From: Lycium barbarum
Taxonomy: Eukaryota; Streptophyta; Magnoliopsida; Solanales; Solanaceae
Length of the DNA: 64,000 nucleotides
Assembly (NCBI RefSeq): GCF_019175385.1
Contig: NC_083342.1
Span: forward strand, 122,202,376-122,266,375
Direction: 5' to 3'
Every line of letters begins with the position of its first letter. Within the stretch, counting starts at the first letter, position 1. Positions 56,029 to 64,000 of this stretch are shown one piece after another. The notes beneath the pieces were generated by a model. It had not been told where the DNA came from. It saw nothing but the letters and a program-made list of their open reading frames with translations, and did not search any database. Both the position numbers and the translations under genes were made by a program.

Positions 56029-57603
56029 ATGGATTTGAGCGGTAGTGTTAATGGACTGGGGATGGAGTTGTTGAATCAGTCCAATTACAAGGTATGGAAG
56101 ACATGTATAGAGTCATACCTTGTGGGCGAGGATTTGTGGGATGTTGTTAATGGGAGTGACACAAATCCTCCTATTGACGCAATTCCCCGCCCGATAAGAC
56201 TGATCGGACCGGAAAATAGCAGTGCATACAAGAATGGGAAGCAAATTAATGCGAAGGCGGAGTTCATCCTGAAGAGGTCCATCTCTCACAACTTGTTTGA
56301 TCATATTATAAGGTGCAAATCAGCTCATGAGATATCGAGGACCCTTGATCGTTTGTTCAACAAGAAGGATGAAGCCCGGCTATAAATACTGGAGAATGAA
56401 TTGGCGAACACCACTCAAGGTAATCTTTCTATTGCCGAGTACTTTTTGAGGATTAAGAACTTATGTTCAGAAATGTCTTTATTAAATCCGGACGAAGCTA
56501 TCTCCGAAGCACGAATGAGAAGAACTATCTTTCGTGGTTTGAAGTCAGAATATATTCCTTTTGTTACATCAATTCAAGGATGGGCTCAACAACCATCCTT
56601 GGAGGAGTTTGAGAATTCGTTGTCATCACAGGAGCTATTATCCAAACAGATGGCTGGTGTATCGATCAAAGAAGGGGAAGGAAATGCTCTTGCAGCTAAC
56701 CGAAGGAATCTTAAAGTAAGGCAAAAGCAAAGTGGCTCAAGAGAGATGGCGTATTCTCAATTCCAAGAGGGTTCAAGCTCTCCAAGACAGAAGGAGAAGT
56801 CTTCTAATTATGGTAAGAAGACTATTAAATGTTATCGATGTGGTAAAATAGGACACATAAAAAGATATTGCCGAACAAAAGAGAGCAACATGGCTCAAGT
56901 TGTTGAGAAAACTGCTGAAGAAGAAGAGGACTAGATAAGGTGCTTCGTAGCTGAGGCTCGAGTAGTAGATGCCCTGGCTTCCTTCAATTTCGAAAGAAAC
57001 TGGATCATGGATTCAAGGGATAATACGGTCCATCACGTGGAGAAGGAAGGCATTAGTGTCATCAACAAAAAGCAAGAAGATTCCAAAGACGTTCAGACTA
57101 GTGACGTGGTAGCTGCTATCGAGGAAATCAACGAAGCAGATCCTGAAACTAGTAATAAAAGTCTGGACGTGGAGGATGTTGAAGTAGATCCTGAGCATGA
57201 AGTTTCTGAAACTATATATGACAATGGTGACCATTCCGGAGAAAGTATTGAGGGAGTCGTAGTGGAAATTGAAGTCTCTGGTCAATCATTTGTCGTATCA
57301 AAGTCAATCACTAAGTCAGATCAAATACTGAAAGCAGATGGAAAAGCCGGCGATCAAATAAATGAAGAGGTTGACCTTGAAGGCTCAATTTCATATGGAG
57401 ATACAAGCAGTATGATTTTTGAAAGCTCTGAAGTTGCCAAACAATTTATTGAGGAGCTGGAAAGGGAATGTATTGGTGGATCCTATGTTGGTGTTGAGTC
57501 TTCGAAGGGTATCCATGGTCAGATCATCATCGACTCAGATGGTTCTCCAGATAACACAATTGTCAAAGAGCTAAGAGAAAGAGGGAGTCTGGAAACTCAA
57601 TAA
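56029..57603 (+). pseudogene. Copia gag-derived frame of element A, broken
   Basis: Starts MDLSGSVNGLGMELLNQSNY, a Copia gag (UBN2/DUF4219 type), with zinc knuckle CYRCGKIGHIKRYC. Compared with the intact copy at 59044-60819, it has TAA at 56383-56385, TAG at 56932-56934 and TAA at 57601-57603, plus a 12-codon extra stretch near codon 45. The long acidic C-terminal part is present up to the third stop. Confidence 0.85.
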
Positions 57604-57876
57604 CGTAAAACTCAGCATGGAGATGATTCACGTGGTTCGCAAAGGCCAAAAAGAAATATTGTTAAGATAGCTCGCTATAACAATGAAAAATTTACCGGTA
57701 CGTATTCATGCTTCTTTGCGGGCCCAATTAATGGCAGAAAACCTTCGTCATTTGAAGAAGCAAGAGGAGACAGGAAAGTATGTCTGAGATCTTCACCAAG
57801 GCACACCTAAAAGCTTCGTCTGAGTTCTTCTGCAACAAGCTCGGGGTAGTTTCCAAAAAATCGCTTTAAGGTGGAG

Positions 57877-58292
57877 TGTGAAGAAATAAAGTTAATTTTT
57901 TGGAGGTACAAAAAATCCCAGATATTTAGTAAGGAATCTAGAATAGTCTAGTGTAGGATCTTGGATAATTATCTTAAAGAAAAATCTAGATATTCTAGAG
58001 TAGTTGTAGAAGATAAAGTTTACTAGATTTTTCTTGTAGATGTAGCTAGAATAATTTCTAGAACCATCCCTACACAAGTATAAATAGGGATGGCCTTAGT
58101 CATTTGTAACCAACCCAAGTTAACCCATACAACCCCAATTGTAAGCTAATACTACCAATACAAGCCAAATCAAGTAAACTTTTCCTTTCCATAGCTTCCT
58201 CTTCTTTAGTTGAATCTTCTGATCTTAGTTAACGATCTTGGGCTAGCAGAAGGTCTTCCCGATTTACCTTTCTTCTGCTATATTTCTCTACA
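57877..58292 (+). repeat. Right LTR of Copia element A
   Basis: 416 bp, tgtgaagaaa to ctctaca, preceded by a purine tract; highly similar to the reassembled left LTR and to the LTR of element B. Contains ctctagat-type repeats and a TATA-like gtataaatagg at about 58077. Confidence 0.85.
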
Positions 58293-58563
58293 GGAGCATT
58301 TCTACGGCTATGGCTCTAATACCATTTACAACATCCCACAAATCCTCTCCCACAAGGTATGACTCCATACATGTCTTTCATACCTTGTAATTGGACTGAT
58401 TCAAAAACTCCATCCCCAGTCCATTAACACAGCCGCTCAAATCCATTTAGAGAAACCAGTTGAATCTCCCACAAACCCGATCTTGAAATAAAATCCAGAA
58501 GCCAACTTGTGGCTATGGCTCTGAATTTTTGGTCTAGTTCCAAAAATTCACTTTAAGGGGGAG
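58293..58563 (-). repeat. Inverted copy of the Copia leader and gag start between elements A and B
   Basis: Read on the minus strand, 58515 down to 58293 gives the leader (gccatagccacaagttgg), the gag start (aaatggatttgagcggct) and about 110 bases of gag, ending with a second PBS-like tggtattagagcc. It ends at a short piece with the purine tract of element B (58549-58563). It arose by template switching or inversion. Confidence 0.75.
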
Positions 58564-60957
58564 TGTGAAATCATAAAGTAGATTTTTTGGAACTACAAAA
58601 AATCCTAGATATTTAGTAATGATTCTAGAATAGCCTAGTATAGTATCTTGGATAATTATCTTATAGAAATATCTAGATGCTCTAGAGTATTACTAGAAGA
58701 TAAAGGTTGCTAGAATTTTCTTGTAGATATATCTAGAAGAGTATCTAGAATCATCCATAGACAACTATAAATATGGATGATCTTATACATTTCTAATCAA
58801 CCCCAATTGTAAGCTAATACTACCAATACAAGCCAATTCAAGTAAACTTTTCCTTTCCATAGCTTCCTCTTCTTTAGTTGAATCTTCTGATCTTAGTTAA
58901 CGATCTTGGGCTAGCAGAAGGTCTTCTCGATTTACCTTTCTTCTGCTATATTTCTCTACATGGTATCCGAGCCATAGCCACAGGTTGGCTTCTAGATTTT
59001 GTTTCAAGATCGGGTTAGTGGTAGATTCAACTGGTTTCTCTAAATGGATTTAAGCGGCCGTGTTAATGGATTGGGGATGAAGTTGTTGAATCAGTCTAAT
59101 TACAAGGTATGGAAGACATATATGGAGTCATACCTTGTGGGAGAGGATTTGTGGGATGTTGTTAATGGTAGTTACACAAGTCCTCCTACTGACGGACCGA
59201 AAAATAGCAGCGCATACAAGAAGTGGAAGCAGATTAATGTAAAGGCGGAGTTCATCCTGAAGAGGTCCATCTCTCACAACTTGTTTGATCATATTATAAG
59301 GTGCAAATCAGCTCATGAAATTTGGAGGACCCTTGATCGTTTGTTCAATAAGAAGGATGAAGCGCGGCTACAGATCTTGGAGAATGAATTGGCTAACACC
59401 ATTCAAGGTAATCTTTCTATTGCCGAATATTTTTTGAAGATTAAGAGCTTATGTTCAGAGATCTCATTATTAAATCCAGATGAGGCTATCTCTGAAGCAC
59501 GAATGAGAAGAATGATCATTTGTGGTTTGAAGAAAGAATATATTTATTTTGTTACATCAATTCAAGGATGGGCTCAACAACCATCCTTGGACGAGTTTGA
59601 GAATTTGTTGTCATCACAGGAGCTACTAGCCAAACAGATGGCTAGTGTATGTTTTAAAGAAGGGGAAGGAAATGCTCTTGTAGCTGACAAGAGGACCTTC
59701 AAAGGAAAAACATTCACAGATACGCCACCCTCCCGATTTCAAAGTGTTTCCAGCTCACCAGAAAAAGAGGGAGAGTCTACTAATAACTATAAGAAGACTC
59801 TGAAGTGTTACAGGTGTGATAAAATAGGACACATAAAAAGATATTGCCGAACAAAAGAGAGCAACATGGCTCAAGTTGAGAAAGCTGCTAAAGAAGAAGA
59901 GGACTGGGGAAGGTGCTTCGTAGCTGAGGCTCGAGTAGTGGATGCCCTGGCTTCCTTCAATTTCGAAAGAGACGGGATCATGGATTCAGGAGATAATGCA
60001 GTCCATCATGTGGAGAAAGAACACATTGGTGTCATTAACAAAATAAAAGAAGATTCTGAAGATGTTCATACTGGTGACGTGGTAGCTGCCATCGAGGAAG
60101 TCAACGAAGTAGATCCTGAAATTGGTAATAAAAGTCTGGTCGTGGAGGATGTTGAAATAGATCCTGAGCATGAAGTTTCGGAAACTATATATGACAATGG
60201 TGACCATTCTGGAGAAAGCATTGAGGGAGTTGTAGTGAAAGTTGAAGTCTCTGGTCAATCTTCTGCCATATCAGAGTCAATCACCAGCTCAGATCAAATA
60301 CTGGAAGCAGATGGAGAAGCTGACGGTCAAATAAATGAAGAGGTTGACCTTGAAGGCTCAATTTCATATGGAGAGACAGATAATATGGTTCTCGGATGCT
60401 CTGAAGCTGACAAACAGTTCATTGAGAAGCTGAAAAGGGAATCTGGTGGTGGATCCTACGGTAGTGAGTCTTCGCAGGAAATTAATGGTCAGATCGTCAC
60501 CGACTCAGGTGCTTCTTCAAATAACACAATTGTTAAGAAGCTAAGAGAAAAGGGGAGTCTGGAAACTCAAGAATGTGAAACTCAGCATGAAGATGATTCA
60601 CGTGGTTCGCAAAGGCCAAAAAGAAATATTGTCAAGTCTGGCCGTAACAGAGATGAAAATTTTATCAAGACGTATTCATGTTTCTTTGGAGGCCCAATTA
60701 TTAGCGGAAAATCATCATCATTTGAAGAAGGAAGAAGTGTTGAGAAAATATTGTTGAGATCTTTACCATGGCACGCTCAAAAGCTTCGCATGAGTTCTTC
60801 CACAACAAGTTCAGGGTAGCTTCCAAAAAATTACTTTAAGGGGGAGTGAAATATTAAAGTTAATTTTTTGGAAGAATAATATCATAGATATTTAGAAAAA
60901 TATCTAGAATGGTCTAGTGTAGCATCTTGAATAATTATCTTATAGAAATATCTAGAT
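58564..60957 (+). mobile_element. Copia-type retrotransposon B, gag-only, 3' LTR truncated
   Basis: Left LTR 58564-58960 (397 bp), PBS-like tggtatccgagcc from 58961, gag-derived ORF 59044-60819, purine tract aagggggag at about 60838, then the first ~110 bases of a 3' LTR (from 60847), which is cut off and followed by a misplaced piece of leader (ggcttctggattttatttca). It is organised like the gag-only 'TR-GAG' class of non-autonomous LTR elements. Confidence 0.82.
59044..60819 (+). CDS. Copia gag-derived polyprotein with acidic tail (element B), intact ORF
   Basis: 591 aa. Residues 1-~215 are a Copia gag (MDLSGRVNGLGMKLLNQSNY, YFVTSIQGWAQQPSLDEFE), then zinc knuckle C255-C258-H263-C268 (CYRCDKIGHIKRYC), which binds RNA during packaging. 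After EEEDWGRCFVAEARVVDA the string IMDSGDNAVHHV looks like a decayed Copia protease start. About 200 acidic residues follow without a recognised domain, then SQRPKRNIVK, as in the integrase-RT linker of Copia pol. The last ~25 residues read the RNase H C-terminus in a shifted frame. So the ORF joins gag to remnants either side of a large pol deletion. The same joined structure in copy A argues that the deletion came before the copies multiplied. Confidence 0.85.
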   Translation: MDLSGRVNGLGMKLLNQSNYKVWKTYMESYLVGEDLWDVVNGSYTSPPTDGPKNSSAYKKWKQINVKAEFILKRSISHNLFDHIIRCKSAHEIWRTLDRLFNKKDEARLQILENELANTIQGNLSIAEYFLKIKSLCSEISLLNPDEAISEARMRRMIICGLKKEYIYFVTSIQGWAQQPSLDEFENLLSSQELLAKQMASVCFKEGEGNALVADKRTFKGKTFTDTPPSRFQSVSSSPEKEGESTNNYKKTLKCYRCDKIGHIKRYCRTKESNMAQVEKAAKEEEDWGRCFVAEARVVDALASFNFERDGIMDSGDNAVHHVEKEHIGVINKIKEDSEDVHTGDVVAAIEEVNEVDPEIGNKSLVVEDVEIDPEHEVSETIYDNGDHSGESIEGVVVKVEVSGQSSAISESITSSDQILEADGEADGQINEEVDLEGSISYGETDNMVLGCSEADKQFIEKLKRESGGGSYGSESSQEINGQIVTDSGASSNNTIVKKLREKGSLETQECETQHEDDSRGSQRPKRNIVKSGRNRDENFIKTYSCFFGGPIISGKSSSFEEGRSVEKILLRSLPWHAQKLRMSSSTTSSG

Positions 60958-61433
60958 GGCTTCTGGATTTTATTTCAAGATACCATTTAGCAGAAGAAAA
61001 AGTTGATTTTTCTTGTTGGAAAATACCAACACGTACACTTTTTTGTTTGTACTTTATCAATCTGCCACGTTTCTTGTTGTCCCAGAATTCAGCAACTTCC
61101 TGAATTGGACTACTCTTGGTTGTTGAGAAGTAATGTCAACTGCGTGATAGTTCAATTTGACTTAATTTTCGGGATGCAACGTTTAGCTAATTTGGGCTAA
61201 GCTCTCGTAATTAATCAAGATTTCATGATCAAAGTTGTTAGCTGGTGAGATGTAATATATTGGTAGCCTGTCATTTTTCAATCGATATGCATTATTAGCA
61301 AGTAATTTTCTTGGTTATAATTGTTCTATTGACTCCTGAGTTCACATCTTCAAAGAGAGAAATTTAAACATGATATTACATACGAAAGAAAAACGTCATA
61401 CTCATTTTCAGTAATAATCTCAATGGCTATATA
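60820..61433. other. Copia B remnants and spacer
   Basis: Truncated LTR to about 60957, a displaced leader fragment (60958-60985), then AT-rich sequence with no gene. Confidence 0.5.
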
Positions 61434-61970
61434 TAGGGGTGTCAAATGGGCGGGTTGGACTGAAGTTGGAGATTTTTTTTGTGCGGATTGCCCTTCATTT
61501 GGGGTGGTCTTTAATTTTTTTCCTTCAAATTGGTGGTCTTTAAGTTTTGCCCCTCGTCTAACACCCTGAGGTTGTGGGTTCAAACCCCAGCTCAGTAAAA
61601 AAAAAAAAAAAATTGCAATTTCTGCCTGAGGTAGAATTTTGCAAATCTGCCATGCAAGTTCTGCCTATTTGGGCCTTAAGGCAGAATTTGCATGGGCACA
61701 GGCAGAATTTCTGCCCATGCAAATTCTGCCTGTGCCAAATAAATTTTGCCTGAAGGATAAAATTTAAAGACCACCATTTTGAGGGGTAAAAATTAAAGAC
61801 CACTCCCAACGAAGGGTAATCCTGCAAATTGCCCGTTGGAGATCACTTTAAAATGAGTTATGTTGGGTTGGGCTAAAATCAGCCCAATATGAAAATATCT
61901 TGAGCCCAACCCATAAAATTTTGGGCGGGTCATCACCTTTTGGGCCAAATTTAACACCCCTAGCTATATA
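61426..61970. mobile_element. hAT MITE containing a nested Mutator-like MITE
   Basis: hAT element 61434-61962: ends taggggtgtcaaatgggc and gggccaaatttaacacccct plus a, flanked by the exact 8-bp duplication gctatata (61426-61433 and 61963-61970). Inside it lies a second element at 61474-61834 with its own 9-bp duplication. No coding. Confidence 0.86.
61465..61843. mobile_element. Mutator-like MITE nested in the hAT MITE
   Basis: Element 61474-61834: the left subterminal sequence gcggattgcccttcatttgg and ggtggtctttaattttt is mirrored by aaattaaagaccactcccaa and gaagggtaatcctgcaaatt at the right. It is flanked by the exact 9-bp duplication gttggagat (61465-61473 and 61835-61843). The centre has tandem and inverted gcagaattt units and a B-box-like gggttcaaacccc. 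Confidence 0.83.
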
Positions 61971-62065
61971 TCAAGCTCAAGTCACGTTATACTCATTTTT
62001 AGTAATAATCTCAATGGCTATATATCAAGCTCAAGTCAACCAGCTTTCGAGAAAGATACTACTTA

Positions 62066-62603
62066 GAGCCCGTTTGGATTGGCTTATAAGTTGCTGAAAA
62101 CAGCTTATGAGCCCGTTTGGATTGGCTTATAAGTTGTTTTCAGCTTTTTTGAGTGTTTGGCTGGCCAGCTTAAAGTCATTTTGTGCTTAAAATAAGCTCA
62201 AAAAAATAATTGGGCCCATTTGACTTAGCTTATCTAAAGCAGCTTATAAGCTGAAAATAACTTATAAGCAAAAAAAAAATAAGTTAGATTATCCCAACTT
62301 ATTTTTTTTAGCTTATAAGCTGTTTGCAGCTTATAGGCATAAGCCCATCCAAACAGGCTCTATAAGCTGTTTTCAGCTTTTTTGAATGTTTGGCTGGCCA
62401 GCTTATAAGCCATTTTGTGCTTAAAATAAGCCCAAAAAAATAAGTTGACCTGTTTGGCTGGGCTTTTTCTAAGCAGCTCATAAGCTGAAAACAGCTTATA
62501 AGCCAAAAAAAAATAAGTTGGCCTACCCCAACTTATTTTTTTTTTGGCTTATAAGTATTTTGAGCTTATAAGCTGCTTAAAAAAAGCTCATCCAAACAGG
62601 CTC
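62066..62603. mobile_element. Tourist-like MITE interrupted by a second copy
   Basis: Outer ends gagcccgtttggattggc and catccaaacaggctc, flanked by TTA (62063-62065 and 62604-62606), as made by PIF/Harbinger elements. A related 252-bp copy (62109-62360, ends gagcccgtttgga and tccaaacaggctc, flanks TAT at 62106-62108 and 62361-62363) is inserted near its left end. Both are full of gcttataagc palindromes. Confidence 0.8.
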
Positions 62604-62606
62604 TTA

Positions 62607-63379
62607 GTTTAAATACTTGGTTTCAAATTGTACTCCGATCCCTTCTATTTTAAAAATTAGTCATTTTTCAAATTTACCCTTATTGTTTCAATAAGTTAAG
62701 TATTAATTAAGTGAGATATTTCATGCTAGATAAAAAGTAATTTAGATAAATGTTCTTATGATTAAAACTATTAAATATCTTCGTTAAGGAGTGTAAAAAC
62801 TTAAAAGACACATAACTTGACCGGAAATAGGGCAAAAACATAGAGTTCGGAGCCAAAAAATCAAAAGAGATTGTGGAATTTGGGATAAACCAAAGGGATT
62901 TATCGCATACCCCTCTACGACTTGCAGCAACTTTAACGACCCACACCAAACGACGTTTGATCTGTGGGCCCCTTTTCTTTTCTTCTAAATTATCTTTATA
63001 ACTCGTGGTTCACTCCACGAGTCTTTTTGGATTGGTATACTCCTTGATACGGTTCTTTTTTTAAGAAATTAATTAATAACTCGTGGAGACCAACACGAGT
63101 TACAACTTAATTATAACTCGTGTCTTCTTCATTCTTTTGCTCTTTACTTTCTCGATTTTCTTTTTTTTTTATTTAAAATAGAAAGAATCTTCCCCGTATT
63201 TCATATGTGGAAACATATAATCTACTCTAGTTGTTAGAAATTTCAAATAGTTTCAAAAAAGAAAGTAGATATTGTGTTTTAAATATACATGTATCTATTT
63301 TAATAGTTTATAAGTCGTGTACAAGGCTACGAGTTGCAAATATGTTCCTCAATTTTGCGACTGAGACCAAATATACTCT
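62607..63379. other. Spacer with ACGAGT palindromes
   Basis: AT-rich; 62998-63125 has several inverted copies of aactcgtg / cacgagtt. No gene seen. Confidence 0.5.
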
Positions 63380-63815
63380 TCGCCAAAAAATATACTCCTG
63401 TCGTTACACAAATGACGCAAATATATCTTTTTCACTGACGGAAATTTTAAAAAAAATTCATTTAGATTGTTTTTAAATTAAACAAATGTGACGTGGCTTT
63501 AAAAAATTAGTCTACCCATTTTTTAAATGAACATGACAGTTTTTCGAAAACGTCCCGTCTAAATATTTTATAAAAAAATGTAAGTCTGTCCTAGTACACG
63601 ACTTATTAAATATGTTTTTTAAAACGAGAAAAGATGCAAACATATCCCTCGTTAAAAAAGTGATGTATCTATACCCCTGCCGTTTAACAAATGTGAAAAT
63701 ATACCCCTTGCGCTGATGAATTTTTAAAAAATAAATCATTTAGCTTATCTTTTAATTAAAAAAATGTCACGTAGCTTTAGAAAAATAAGTCTACCCATAT
63801 TGTTTGAGTGGAATT
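63380..63815. repeat. Two-copy direct repeat (~270-bp spacing)
   Basis: The region 63385-63530 (tatactcctgtcgtt, aaatgtgacgtggcttt, agtctacccat) reappears in diverged form at 63670-63810 (tatacccctgccgtt, aaatgtcacgtagcttt, agtctacccat). The sequence style (atataccccttgc) suggests the inner part of a Mutator-like MITE family as at 29447. Confidence 0.65.
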
Positions 63816-63818
63816 ACT

Positions 63819-64000
63819 GTTATACCCCATTTAAACGGGTTAAAATAGAGTACAACATATTGGAGATTCCTAAATTGCTTTGTTTTAAGGAGTCGCCACC
63901 TAATTAATTTTAAAGGTGAATTAGGACACCTAAATATTAACTAAGGCAAAGTTAAAACTAAACCTCCATTAATAGTCTACTTAATCAGTGTGATTCTAGG
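63819..64000 (+). mobile_element. Start of a Gypsy-like LTR, cut by the window edge
   Basis: Starts tgttataccccatttaaacg and contains aaggagtcgccacctaatta and ggtgaattaggacacctaa, sequence I associate with Tat/Ogre-type LTRs in Solanaceae. The end lies outside the window. Confidence 0.55.

Larger units (their letters stand above)
51085..58292 (+). mobile_element. Copia-type retrotransposon A, pol-deleted, left LTR split by nested insertions
   Basis: Left LTR 51085-55945 (about 425 bp once the insertion 51109-55535 and its second TSD copy are discounted), starting tgtgaagaaa and ending ctaca. A primer-binding site tggtatcagagcc at 55946-55958 matches initiator tRNA-Met. Then come a gag-derived frame (56029-57603), a short piece of the RNase H C-terminus (57776-57868; SEIFTKAHLKAS and CNKLGVV in translation), a purine tract (aaggtggag) and the right LTR 57877-58292. 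Protease, integrase and reverse transcriptase are almost entirely gone. No matching 5-bp flanks were found (cagta versus ggagc), so an end has been rearranged. Confidence 0.85.

Noticed and set aside
57013..57285. 90-codon minus-strand ORF, repeated at 59986-60258
   Set aside because: Antisense shadow of the acidic region of the Copia gag frame.

Overview
This window is nuclear DNA from a flowering plant, most likely a member of the Solanaceae. It is AT-rich, its genes are split by GT-AG introns, and it carries plant-type transposons: an RTE-type LINE ending in TTG repeats, tRNA-like SINE pieces, hAT, Mutator, Stowaway and Tourist MITEs, and Copia and Gypsy LTRs. The Solanaceae assignment rests on my recognition of these repeat families and was not tested.

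Genes, left to right: (1) the 5' two thirds of an importin-alpha gene (IMPA4-like) on the minus strand, nine exons, running off the left edge; (2) a 9-exon plus-strand gene for a rhodanese plus FSH serine-hydrolase fusion (STR6-like, 609 aa); (3) a 14-exon plus-strand gene for an M24B Xaa-Pro aminopeptidase (ICP55-like, 482 aa); (4) an intronless plus-strand DUF538 gene (170 aa); (5) an intronless minus-strand aromatic amino acid decarboxylase of tyrosine-decarboxylase type (507 aa). Genes 1-4 appear to be in the same order as Arabidopsis At1g09270, At1g09280, At1g09300 and At1g09310 (from memory), so the left 42 kb looks like an ancient syntenic block opened up by transposons. The exon models for genes 2 and 3 join in frame to lengths exactly divisible by three.

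The space between and inside the genes is mostly mobile DNA. The IMPA4 introns hold an internally deleted LINE with a 17-bp target duplication and a three-copy ~540-bp tandem repeat. Between ICP55 and the DUF538 gene lies a ~4.6-kb Mutator-like element with long palindrome-rich ends. It carries a plant mobile domain (PMD) reading frame facing the decayed N-terminus of a MuDR-type transposase. A 1,124-bp segment covering the DUF538 promoter up to about the transcription start is present twice, once at the gene and once 7.9 kb upstream without a gene.

The right end is retrotransposon-rich. A Copia-type element whose left LTR was split by a 4.4-kb Mutator-like element (9-bp TSD), itself split by a 3.2-kb TG...CA segment (5-bp TSD), has lost most of pol. 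A second related copy follows and keeps a 591-codon gag-derived ORF. Nested hAT/Mutator and Tourist/Tourist MITEs and the start of a Gypsy-like LTR close the window.

The items most worth a second look are the PMD-carrying foldback Mutator element, the orphan promoter copy, the decarboxylase with Cys in place of the catalytic-loop Tyr, the duplicated 3' splice site in ICP55, and the gag-only Copia pair.
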